From: Metallosphaera yellowstonensis MK1
GTDB lineage: Archaea; Thermoproteota; Thermoprotei_A; Sulfolobales; Sulfolobaceae
NCBI RefSeq assembly: GCF_000243315.1
Contig: NZ_JH597761.1
Coordinates: 934,844 to 968,953, forward strand
Length of the DNA stretch: 34,110 nt
Direction of reading: 5' to 3'
The translations under genes were made by a program, and so were the position numbers. Positions 26,672 through 33,833 of this stretch are shown piece after piece (the stretch's first letter is position 1; every line of letters begins with the position of its first letter). Under the pieces are notes generated by a model. That model ran no database searches. It worked only from the letters and a program-made list of their open reading frames with translations, and was not told the origin of the DNA.

Positions 26672-26821
26672 ATGACGGGCACCGCTCACGAGGACGGGAG
26701 GGTATTTAAGTTTCCCTCGACCAGCCTTATTGATCTGGGGGTGACCGTGTATGAGCCCTCAGCAGGGGTGCCCGTGGCGTATTTAGAAGTGGTTAAAGAA
26801 GGTAAGTTACGCCACGGGTAA
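26672..26821 (+). pseudogene. Transposase-associated fragment sharing a 37-bp repeat
   Basis: The frame has 49 codons. Bases 26769-26805 are identical to 32649-32685, where they lead into a broken DDE transposase, so this is probably a lost insertion's N-terminal remnant. The fragment ends in an 11-bp inverted repeat CCCGTGGCGTA (26771-26781) and TACGCCACGGG (26808-26818), absent from the other copy. Confidence 0.45.
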
Positions 26822-26905
26822 ACACATCGTCTTGATTGCTTTTCGCTTTCCATTTAGATATCGATTTTCACACGATATGATTCAAGTCACGTCTTCAGAC
26901 ACTGA

Positions 26906-26913
26906 TTTTTTAA
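26906..26913 (+). promoter_or_regulatory. TATA box of the aRF1 gene
   Basis: TTTTTTAA is centred at 26909.5. With the 25.5-27.5 bp spacing seen for other genes here, transcription would begin near 26935-26937, just upstream of ATG 26945 and well upstream of TTG 27003. Confidence 0.5.
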
Positions 26914-26944
26914 CTCCCGGCTTCCCCAATCTAATTGATCAGGG

Positions 26945-28049
26945 ATGAGTCTTTGACAGGTATCAGATAAGTAGACAGGAGCTCAAGGTCCTACTTAGGG
27001 AGTTGAAGAAATGGAGTGCTCCAGCCACCGTACTACTATCCCTTTACATACCCCCGGGCAGGCCTGTTTCAGATGTGGTGAACATGCTTAGGCAAGAGGC
27101 ATCCATAGCACAGAACATAAAGTTGAAGAGGACCAGGGACGCTGTGGAGTCAGCTATCACGTCTGCAATAGACAGGCTGGTGACCATAAACAAGGTACCA
27201 GAGACAGGTCTCGTGATGTTTTGCGGGCAAAACTTCGATACCAATGAATTCAAGTGTTACATGTTCTCCCCTCCAGAGAAGGTCACAGTGTACTTCTACA
27301 GGACAGACAAACAGTTTCACACGGAGTTCCTGGAGGACATGGTGGAGACGAGCGACGTTTACGGTCTCTTGATCGTGGAGAGAGACCAAGGCACCATAGG
27401 ATTACTTAGGGGTTCCAGGATAGAGGTACTAGACGAGGAGGAGGGCTACGTACCTGGGAAACACATGATGGGAGGACAATCACAAAGAAGGATTGACAGA
27501 ATAATAGAGGAGTTATATCATGATTTCCTGAAGAGTTTCGGAGAGAAGGTGAACAGTTACTTTCTCCCTTACTTGGAAAGCGGGAAGCTCAAGGGTATAC
27601 TGTTGGGGGGACCAGGGTACGCAAAGAAGGATTTCTACGACTCGGACTACTTGGACTACAGACTGAAGAAGCTCATCCTCCTTCCTCTGGTGGACATAGG
27701 CTATCAGGGAGAGGCAGGATTGAGGGAGATGGTAATGAAATCAAAGGATTTGCTCAAGAATCAGAAATACGTTGAGATAGAGGATCTCATCGAGGAGCTG
27801 AAGTATCACATGGCAAAGGATGACGGGTTAGTAGTGTATGGAATTGAGGAGGTCAACAAGGCCTTAAGCATGGGCGCTGTAGATAAAATGATAGTCTACG
27901 ACGAGGGTAGGCCAGAATTAGAGAAGATAGCCCAGGAAGCGGAGAAGTATGGAACTAAGGTATACATAGTTGGCGAGGAGGTACCAGAGGCTGAATGGGT
28001 TAGGAAGACCTTCGGTGGTCTAGTGGGGAAACTCAGGTACAGGGTCTAA
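26945..28049 (+). CDS. prf1: Peptide chain release factor aRF1 (apparent +1 frameshift at codon 3)
   Basis: Archaeal/eukaryotic-type class I release factor that reads all three stop codons and releases the peptide. The body shows [48 protein letters not shown], the stop-reading region with [24 protein letters not shown], and [14 protein letters not shown] (family GGPGPTK/GGQ-like region), then the aRF1 C-terminal domain. The homologous frame runs upstream of TTG 27003 ([20 protein letters not shown]) to a TGA at 26946 without any start. ATG AGT CTT TGA C at 26945 enters it only by a +1 shift on CTT, giving 367 residues, a normal length. If unshifted, the gene must start at TTG 27003 with a clipped N-terminus. 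Confidence 0.9.
26951..26957 (+). promoter_or_regulatory. Candidate +1 programmed frameshift site CTTTGAC
   Basis: CTT TGA C lies at codons 3-4 after ATG 26945. Slipping from CTT to TTT and reading GAC joins the aRF1 frame as Leu-Asp. This heptamer and dipeptide are those of the bacterial prfB (RF2) frameshift site. An AGGG six bases before the CTT could act like the stimulatory SD, but the match is weak. Confidence 0.5.
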
Positions 28050-28080
28050 CTTAGACCTAGGAAGAGATCTTAAAGCCCAC

Positions 28081-28242
28081 GTGGGCACTCTTAAGGATTT
28101 TTACGTCGAGGTTCCACAGTTTAAGTTGCACCGAACGTCCATCTACGTAATAAACGGCGAAGTCTTCGCCCTTAACTTCACTTTTAGGTCAAAAATTCTC
28201 AAGGTTCAGGAACTGGAGAGAAGTGCGGGGGGCGGGATTTGA
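28081..28242 (+). CDS. Possible small protein, 53 aa
   Basis: A frame from GTG 28081 reads MGTLKDFYVEVPQFKLHRTSIYVINGEVFALNFTFRSKILKVQELERS…, with an alternating hydrophobic pattern that looks like true beta structure. The open frame starts upstream at 28024, but GTG 28081 is the first start codon. I cannot name a family. The gene lies 31 bp after aRF1 and runs 19 bp into the opposite-strand tRNA-Leu gene. The end residues (SAGGGI) are therefore forced by the tRNA and suggest a truncated or decaying frame. Confidence 0.35.
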   Translation: MGTLKDFYVEVPQFKLHRTSIYVINGEVFALNFTFRSKILKVQELERSAGGGI

Positions 28243-28308
28243 ACCCGCGCAGGACTACTCCAGTGGAGCCTCAGTCCACCCCCTTTGGCCTAGCTCGGGC
28301 ACCCCCGC
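28224..28308 (-). tRNA. tRNA-Leu (anticodon GAG)
   Basis: 85-nt class II tRNA. The acceptor stem is GCGGGGG/CCCCCGC with discriminator A, and T8 is present. The anticodon arm is GTGGA-CTGAGGC-TCCAC with anticodon GAG. A long variable arm (TGGAGTAGTCCTGC region) and T arm GCGGG-TTCAAAT-CCCGC complete it. CCA is not encoded, and no intron is seen. Confidence 0.95.
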
Positions 28309-28369
28309 TCAAGGTTTAATCCTGCTTATCAAATAATAACGTTTTCTTCCCTACATGATCTGAACGCTT

Positions 28370-29122
28370 TCACATTCGGATGAGCCTTATTACCTCAGAG
28401 AGGCAAGTTATCACGAACACGGTCCCCAAAGACGCGTAGATTATGGAGGGTCTCAACCTATGGGCGAGCTTTGAGAAGAGATAGCCAGAACCCAACGCCG
28501 CTATTCCAATGATCAATGACGTGGCCAGATCTAAATTTCCTGAGATGGCATAGCCCAGGCTACCACTCAGGGCTGAGAGGAGCATGGCCAAAGTTCCAGT
28601 GCCTATCATGACCCTAACGTCCATGGAGTAGATCATCATCATTATGGCAATGAACATTATCCCCCCGCTGGTCCCTAGGGTTCCGGTTAATACCCCAACG
28701 CAGATACTCAAGGGAAGGGCCAGCCACCCCCTCCTCACTTTACTGATGTTATCTAACTTAACTCCCTTAATCGATCTACGGAAGGAGACCACGGCCATGA
28801 TCCCAGCAAAGAGTGAGAACGCTATCTCAAGGGGAGTCGGATTCAGGTAAAGGGCTAGTCTCACTCCCAGTTGAGCTCCTAGGACCGCCCCCACTCCCAT
28901 GAGCCCAGCCACCCTCAGCTTCACGTCTCCATATCTTAAGTAGGCATAGACCACTGAGGTCGTGGTGATGACGTCTATGGCCAGACTGACACCCACGGCC
29001 TCTTGGAACGAGTATCCAAGGAAAGTTAATACAGGCACTACCACTAGCACTCCGGAGGAACCCGTGATCCCAGTCAACGCACCTACTGCAAGACCTAATA
29101 GTATCAAGAGCAAGGGGTTCAT
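28370..29122 (-). CDS. TauE/SafE-family permease
   Basis: 250-residue membrane protein with about eight hydrophobic spans in two repeats. The first begins LLLILLGLAVGALTGITGSSGVLVVVPVLTFLGYSFQEAVGVSLAIDVI. The second is LPLSICVGVLTGTLGTSGGIMFIAIMMMIYSMDVRVMIGTGTLAMLLSALSG. The paired G-x-x-x-G-x-x-G-x-[GS]-G motifs are the TauE/SafE signature (sulfite, sulfonate or other organic anion export). In a sulfur oxidiser, sulfite or thiosulfate handling is plausible, but the substrate is not shown. ATG 29122 is preferred over 29170, because a TTTTTAAA box lies 27 bp upstream. Confidence 0.87.
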   Translation of the reverse strand: MNPLLLILLGLAVGALTGITGSSGVLVVVPVLTFLGYSFQEAVGVSLAIDVITTTSVVYAYLRYGDVKLRVAGLMGVGAVLGAQLGVRLALYLNPTPLEIAFSLFAGIMAVVSFRRSIKGVKLDNISKVRRGWLALPLSICVGVLTGTLGTSGGIMFIAIMMMIYSMDVRVMIGTGTLAMLLSALSGSLGYAISGNLDLATSLIIGIAALGSGYLFSKLAHRLRPSIIYASLGTVFVITCLSEVIRLIRM

Positions 29123-29184
29123 TTCACTAGACTGGATGGATCCAGGTTTAAAAAGGAAAGCATTGGTCACTTTTGCCGGGCTTC

Positions 29185-29445
29185 CCGTTTATCCCTACAC
29201 TTTCATTTCAATCATTTTATGTTCATTCATAATCAAGTGCACGGACTTAGCCCTCAACCACCCACTTAAGGTAGGTGGGTCATGGGACTCCTTCGAGCCA
29301 AACGGCACGTTGCTCACATCTCTGCAATCACTCCCACCCTTTTGGGCATAGCCCACATCGGTGTGGGAGGTCATTATTCATCAACAAAAGTTTGTTATAA
29401 ACAAATATAAAAAGATTTCTATCAACGTGAAAAAGGATTCAGCCC
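29185..29445 (-). repeat. TnpB-right-end-like repeat, copy B
   Basis: Homologous to 4339-4590 over its full length, same orientation. Its hairpin is ACCCACTTA, loop AGG, TAGGTGGGT, 9 bp with one wobble. The terminal palindrome CCCTACACTT/AAGTGCACGG is partly decayed. Minus-strand translation resembles copy A (…VPFGSKESHDPPTLSGWLRAKSVH), so the region might have coded for a TnpB tail. One end lies at the 3' end of the MscS gene, the other just upstream of the TauE gene's promoter. Confidence 0.55.
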
Positions 29446-30122
29446 TGTTTACTCTCCTGTGGCGGTTTAGGAGGGAAGAGATATATCTTATTCCCGAACA
29501 CGGTGTTGTTGGGGATTATGGCGACCGTCCCATCGGATTTGAGAACGTAGGTGAATAGAGTGGTTATTTCCTCTACAGTTCCCTCTTCTCCAGTGACGCT
29601 TATGTGGTCCTTTATTCTAAAGGGTCTGGAGAGGAGGAGAAAGAGGCCAGCCAAAGCCTGACCTAAAACCTGTTGGGAGGCGAAGCCTATCACTATCCCC
29701 AAGAACCCGCCCAGGGCAACTCCCGATGTCCCTCCAGCTACTCCTCCAGCTATGGCCGCCACCAGGGCTCCTACCCCTACTAATCTCAATACGCTCCTCA
29801 TGGAAGCTGCAGTTGGATGGTCATACTTTAACCTAAGGTTCCAGTAAACCACTGAGATGAAGGCTTGAAGTATGAGGTAGCCGAAAAGGAGCGAAAGGAG
29901 TACATTAACGTATGGCTGATACCCTCCGATGGAGTTAGTTATGGCTACGGAGCCCGAAGAAGTCGGTAGGTAGAACTTTAAACTCTCCAGGAAAGGGAAG
30001 ATAAGGTTGTTCACCAGTGCCTCCACCACTACGTAGAGGACTATGTAAAGCACTAGCTTTATCGTCACCTCTGCTATTTTTTTCCTAATCTGATTTATTT
30101 CCTTTACATCTTCATCTTTCAT
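29439..30122 (-). CDS. Small MscS-type mechanosensitive channel
   Basis: 227 residues. Three to four membrane spans (LVLYIVLYVVVEALVNNLIF, VNVLLSLLFGYLILQAFISVVYW, VLRLVGVGALVAAIAGGVAGGTSGVALGGFLGIVIGFASQ) lead into the MscS core: GFASQQVLGQALAGLFLLLSRPFRIKDHISVTGEEGTVEEITTLFTYVLKSDGTVAIIPNNTVFGNKI. It ends directly after the IPNN loop (…IYLFPPKPPQESKQG), without the usual C-terminal cytosolic part, and its TGA is supplied by the boundary of repeat copy B (GGCTGAATCC). Truncation by that insertion is possible; some archaeal MscS proteins are naturally short. ATG 30122. Confidence 0.85.
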   Translation of the reverse strand: MKDEDVKEINQIRKKIAEVTIKLVLYIVLYVVVEALVNNLIFPFLESLKFYLPTSSGSVAITNSIGGYQPYVNVLLSLLFGYLILQAFISVVYWNLRLKYDHPTAASMRSVLRLVGVGALVAAIAGGVAGGTSGVALGGFLGIVIGFASQQVLGQALAGLFLLLSRPFRIKDHISVTGEEGTVEEITTLFTYVLKSDGTVAIIPNNTVFGNKIYLFPPKPPQESKQG

Positions 30123-30659
30123 ATTTTTCTCCTTACAATGTTACTTTAAAAAGTTATTTTTCAAAACACGTCCGGTGATTAGGATCCTCTCAACGAATTG
30201 TAATATCTCTCCTGAATTAGGGTCGTTTATCTAGGATAAATTGAGTATAACTTGTAGCCTCTATGAGGAATACGAGAGACTGCAGTGTTATCGCCGAGAG
30301 AGGTGACGTGGCGGGACACCACTCACGTGCCTGGGGCTCTCCTCCTCGGTGTCGCTCCCCCTATACCTCTCCAATGTCCTGGAAATGCCCCAAGCACTGC
30401 TTTTAACGGAACACGAGCTCGTAATGAACAGTTAGTTGAATCGTAAACCGCTACTAGTATTGCATTGAACTTGAGCGTTTCAACACTGCACTTGGCCACC
30501 TTTCTGCCGGAAAGGGAGCGATTCACGGATCCATTGCGAATAGTTATTTCAAGCTATTATGCAATGTGAATTCTACTTCACCACAGCTGAGTCCACATTG
30601 TTGTTAGTAGTTCCGATAAACCGTGAAATTTATACTCTTTGTATGTAAGTTCAATTGTA
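30123..30659. other. 537-bp intergenic region
   Basis: No supported gene. Several short open frames around 30300-30530 (for example a 67-codon minus-strand frame) have no start signal and no recognised motifs. The stretch is likely decayed insertion DNA next to the IS607 pseudogene. Confidence 0.4.
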
Positions 30660-31170
30660 ATGCTGAAACCTAAGGAAGTGCGCCAAAACCGGAAATATCC
30701 TACCGCACGTTGCAGAGCTACGTTAAGAAGGGTTACATTAAACATGTACTAGAGACCGGGAAGTGGAGGTTCAGGGATGACGTGGAAAAGTTGATGAGAA
30801 TTGTTAGGAAGAGGAAAGTAGTATTATACGCTAGGGTATCATCAAATACACGAAAGGACGACTTGATAAACCAAGTTAAATACCTTGAGGAGAACGTTAA
30901 AGAACGACCAAGTGATAACCGACGTGGGATCTTCATTGAACGTGAAGAGGAAGGGGTTCCTCAAGTTGCTCAGGATGATACTAAACAACGAGGTGTCAAA
31001 AACCATAGCCTACCCGGACAGGCTGGTGAGGTTCGGCTTCGAGATACTTGAAGAGATGTGCAGAGCACACAACTACGAGATAGTTACTCTAAGGGAGGAC
31101 GAAACACCCGAGCGGGAACTGGTCGAAGACTTAATCTCTATAGTGGTATCATTCAGCGGAAAACTGTATG
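30660..31170 (+). pseudogene. IS607-type serine resolvase (TnpA) pseudogene
   Basis: Serine site-specific recombinase of IS607 elements, broken by two frameshifts. ATG 30660 begins the MerR-like HTH (MLKPKEVRQ…). The frame shifts near 30690, then runs YRTLQSYVKKGYIKH…GKWRFRDDVEKLMRIVRKRKVVLYARVSSNTRKDDLINQVKYLEENVK (catalytic Ser in ARVSS). It shifts back near 30905 to DQVITDVGSSLNVKRKGFLKLLRMILNNEVSKTIAYPDRLVRFGFEILEEMCRAHNYEIV…ELVEDLISIVVSFSGKLY. The C-terminal end is replaced after GKLY by a short repeat also seen at 23207. No tnpB follows. Two shifts and the loss make it inactive. Confidence 0.85.
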
Positions 31171-31174
31171 CAGC

Positions 31175-31232
31175 AGTTATGGAACTTTCCCTTAAATATC
31201 GCCCTGTAATCAAGGTCAAATCTAGTAACTGT
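31175..31232. repeat. Small repeat element, copy 2, inside the resolvase end
   Basis: It matches 23220-23272 at about 80% by eye (CAGTTATGG…TTTCCCTTA…CCCTGTAATC…AAATCTA.TAACTG). CAGTTA and TAACTG at its ends are inverted. It interrupts the resolvase reading frame right after GKLY. Confidence 0.5.
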
Positions 31233-31363
31233 CATAAATGGTCGAGGCTCACGGGAGAGATGTCCTTACCAGGATTTGAGATCTAGTCCTGTGCCACACA
31301 TGAGGGTAAAAGGCACTCGACCCCCCGTAAAGATAAAAGTGGGCGAGACATCTCTCAAAAGAC

Positions 31364-32632
31364 GTGAAGAAACTAGCGAGAGAGATAGCCTCCGAGATAG
31401 ACAGGGGAAGGTACCTTCTGGTGGTTCCGGGCTTCGACTCGAGCTTCTTGAGTTACCTGAAAGACGAGGCAGAAGATGCCGACGTTTTGCTCCCTTGGGA
31501 ACTGGGCAGATCCACAGAGGAGAAAACTGAAGTTGTGGTCAGTAACTTCGCCACTCCCTCCCTGATAGCCTGGGCAGATTACGTACTGTTTAACACCAGC
31601 GAGGAGTTGATGCTCGAGGGATATCATAAGCCCTTCCGCGTGCTCCAGTACACATATGACTCCCCAATCTCGTGGTTGAGGTACTCCGTGAGGAGGGTGG
31701 AAATCGTAGCTTCCCTTGCAGGGGAAGGATCGTTGGTTGTTCCTGCCAACTTCGAGGAAGGGAGAAGCTTGGAGAGGAAGGGAGTAGAGGTCGTGTATTC
31801 TCTCGCCAGTGTGAGGAGGACTGAAAGAGTGATACTTGCCAGGAGGCTCAGGTCCATCACAGCCTATCTTCAGGTGAGGTCTATGGTACTGGATGGAGGT
31901 ATGTTAGTGGATGTGGGAGGCAACTCGACCCACGAGGAGTGGTCCAAAGTCACTCTGGGAGAACTGGGGATGTTCCCTGCAAGGGACATGAACACTCCTC
32001 ACTCCTCCTCTACCGAGTTAAAGGAGTTCAAGTTGCTCAAGAAGTCCGAGAAGTTGGTTACCCCAAGGACTAAGCTACCCAAGTTGGTGATTCAGAGGGG
32101 GAAGTTGACCGCAGGCGGGAAGGTCATAGCGGAATACAAGATCAGGGGAGGACTGCTTCTCCTTAAACTCAAGTGCCCCACCACAACTACCCTATCCACG
32201 AAGAGGGTTCACAGGTCTGCCTTCCTACAACCTGCCTCCACGGGCCGTTGCACTTTCTATTACTCGTGTCTGAACTCACTTAGGGAAAGGGACACCTGCA
32301 AGGAGTTATCCATGAGGGCATACCTCCACTTGAGAAATCACGTCAACCGAGTTTCTAACCTCAACTTCTCAGGTATCATAAATTCGGCGTTAAAAGGAGT
32401 ATCCATGAGGGAGATCATGATGGGGAAGAGGATTACCCTGGTACTTGACGGGGAGGAGCTCCCGGTGACCTTGAGAGGTGAGGAGGGCTATATACGTGTG
32501 GAATGTTCAGACTGTTTGAAGTTCAAGAGAGCGAGCCTGAGGATAAAGGATCTGGAGACCAACTACGCGAAACTCAAGAGAGTGTTAAAGGATTTACTTT
32601 TGAAGGAGATGACCACCTGGAGGCACAGATGA
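31364..32632 (+). CDS. Hypothetical protein, 422 aa, Cys motifs
   Basis: Family not recognised. The product is soluble, basic and without signal peptide. Residues 1-200 have an alternating strand/helix pattern (YLLVVPGFDSSFLSYL, TEVVVSNFATPSLIAWADYVLFN). The second half has seven cysteines: LKLKCPTTTT, GRCTFYYSCLNSLRERDTCKEL and VECSDCLKF. These could bind zinc or an Fe-S cluster. A GATAAAAG box about 28 bp before GTG 31364 supports a leaderless start. It lies between mobile-element debris on both sides, so it may be accessory. The CxxC in VECSDC is the last motif, near residue 388. Confidence 0.7.
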   Translation: MKKLAREIASEIDRGRYLLVVPGFDSSFLSYLKDEAEDADVLLPWELGRSTEEKTEVVVSNFATPSLIAWADYVLFNTSEELMLEGYHKPFRVLQYTYDSPISWLRYSVRRVEIVASLAGEGSLVVPANFEEGRSLERKGVEVVYSLASVRRTERVILARRLRSITAYLQVRSMVLDGGMLVDVGGNSTHEEWSKVTLGELGMFPARDMNTPHSSSTELKEFKLLKKSEKLVTPRTKLPKLVIQRGKLTAGGKVIAEYKIRGGLLLLKLKCPTTTTLSTKRVHRSAFLQPASTGRCTFYYSCLNSLRERDTCKELSMRAYLHLRNHVNRVSNLNFSGIINSALKGVSMREIMMGKRITLVLDGEELPVTLRGEEGYIRVECSDCLKFKRASLRIKDLETNYAKLKRVLKDLLLKEMTTWRHR

Positions 32633-32648
32633 GCAGGGACTAAGTGTT

Positions 32649-33690
32649 TGCCCGTGGCGTATTTAGAAGTGGTTAAAGAAGGTAACAGCGGTTATGGGAA
32701 TCTTAGGGAGGTAATACGGGGAAGTCGGTATTGGCGAGAAGTTTTTCGACGTCGTCCCGCTGAAAAGGTGCGGAAAGGGACAGATCGAGTTCGCTAGGGA
32801 GAGGCCGGTCAGGGAGGTCAACAGGCTGGGCGTGGTCGGGAGGAACGGGAGGAGCAGGAAGGTTAACTGGCGCTAGTCCTCATGGTCCTGGTAGGTGGGA
32901 GGGCCAGCGTGAGGAACGCGGCCGAGACTTTCGGGTTGGACTACGCAAACCTGCTGGGGGCGTTGGGAGAACTCGACGACGCGTGGAGGGACTGGAGGTC
33001 CTGTCGGGGCTGGTGAAGGGTCAGGTCGTCATCATAGACGACACCGTTGACCACGACGCTCCGGGTAGACGTGAGCCCCCGGGAACTACTGGACCTACTG
33101 CCACACCCACGGGAGGTTCGAGAGGGCCAAGCTCCTCACGGTCGCCATAGTGGACCTCTCCACGGGCAGGACGTTCATGGTGGTTTTCCCCTACGCCGTG
33201 AGGAAGATGTTGAATATGGGGATGGTCACCGAGTTCAAGACCAAGATCGACTTGGCCAGGGAGATGTTGGACGTGCTCAAGGGGCGCTTCCGGTAGCCAG
33301 GGTCGTCTTCGACTCCAGTACTGTCCGAGAAGCTCGTGACGGACAACGTGGTGTCTGAGCTCAAGTCCAACCGAGCTCAGGGTCGAGTCGGTCCAGGGGA
33401 CCCTCGAGGAGGTGGAGGGACACCTCCCAGTGGGATACCCCCCCGGAGTCTACTACGCCGACCTGACCCTGGGAGGCCGAGCGATTACGGTAAAGTTGTT
33501 AGTCCGGGAACATAAACGTGACTCTGGGACACACGTCAGGTACCTCTACACCACCGACCTCTCGCTCAGCGAGGAGGAGATCGAGGAGGCCTGTCGGGTG
33601 GGAGATCGAGGAGCTCCACAGGGACGTCAAGGCCCTGGGACTGGGGGACTCCTCGTTCTCGGTAGACCCAAAATCATATTATGAAAAATA
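32649..33690 (+). pseudogene. GC-rich DDE transposase pseudogene
   Basis: A DDE-type transposase broken by many frameshifts. Segments in order: PVAYLEVVKEGNSGYGNLREVI; FFDVVPLKRCGKGQIEFARERPVREVNRLGVVG; ALVLMVLVGGRASVRNAAETFGLDYANLLGALGELDDAW; VKGQVVIIDDTVDHDAPG (first Asp region); FERAKLLTVAIVDLSTGRTFMVVFPYAVRKMLNMGMVTEFKTKIDLAREMLDVLKGRFPVARVVFDS; GHLPVGYPPGVYYADLTLGG; VKLLVREHKRDSGTHVRYLYTTDLS; WEIEELHRDVKALGLGDSSF (C-terminal catalytic Glu). It has the layout of the IS4/IS701-like families of Sulfolobales (ISC1217- or ISH3-like), but the exact family is uncertain. G+C is distinctly higher than in chromosomal neighbours. Confidence 0.75.
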
Positions 33691-33770
33691 ACTCCAGCAG
33701 GATAATATCGATTCATGATAGATAACAGGATTTATAAGGGTATTAAGAATTCAGTTGTAGAAAGGTTTAA

Positions 33771-33833
33771 GGTGAGGGAGATGTGGTATTACCACGTGTG
33801 AGAGCGAGATGATAATACACCATCTCCCTCACC
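33771..33833. repeat. Facing inverted repeats at an IS boundary
   Basis: Bases 33771-33791 (GGTGAGGGAGATG…) and 33813-33833 (…CATCTCCCTCACC) are inverted repeats, 19 of 21 bases matching, 21 bp apart. GTGGTA-T-TACCAC (33783-33795) is a further perfect palindrome. They look like two terminal inverted repeats facing one another, one belonging to the next element. Confidence 0.6.

Larger units (their letters stand above)
26542..26944. other. Intergenic region with transposase fragment
   Basis: A 49-codon frame (26672-26821, …VFKFPSTSLIDLGVTVYEPSAGVPVAYLEVVKEG…) is a fragment whose end repeats at 32649. No intact gene is present. TTTTTTAA at 26906-26913 is the promoter candidate for the release factor gene. 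Confidence 0.5.

Noticed and set aside
27003-28049. aRF1 starting simply at TTG 27003
   Set aside because: It would start inside the conserved LRELKKW stretch, about 65 bp after the predicted transcription start, and lose about 19 family-like residues. It is kept only as the alternative to the frameshift model.
30323-30526. 67-codon minus-strand frame near the IS607 pseudogene
   Set aside because: No start signal or family; all three frames are similarly open in this GC-rich stretch.
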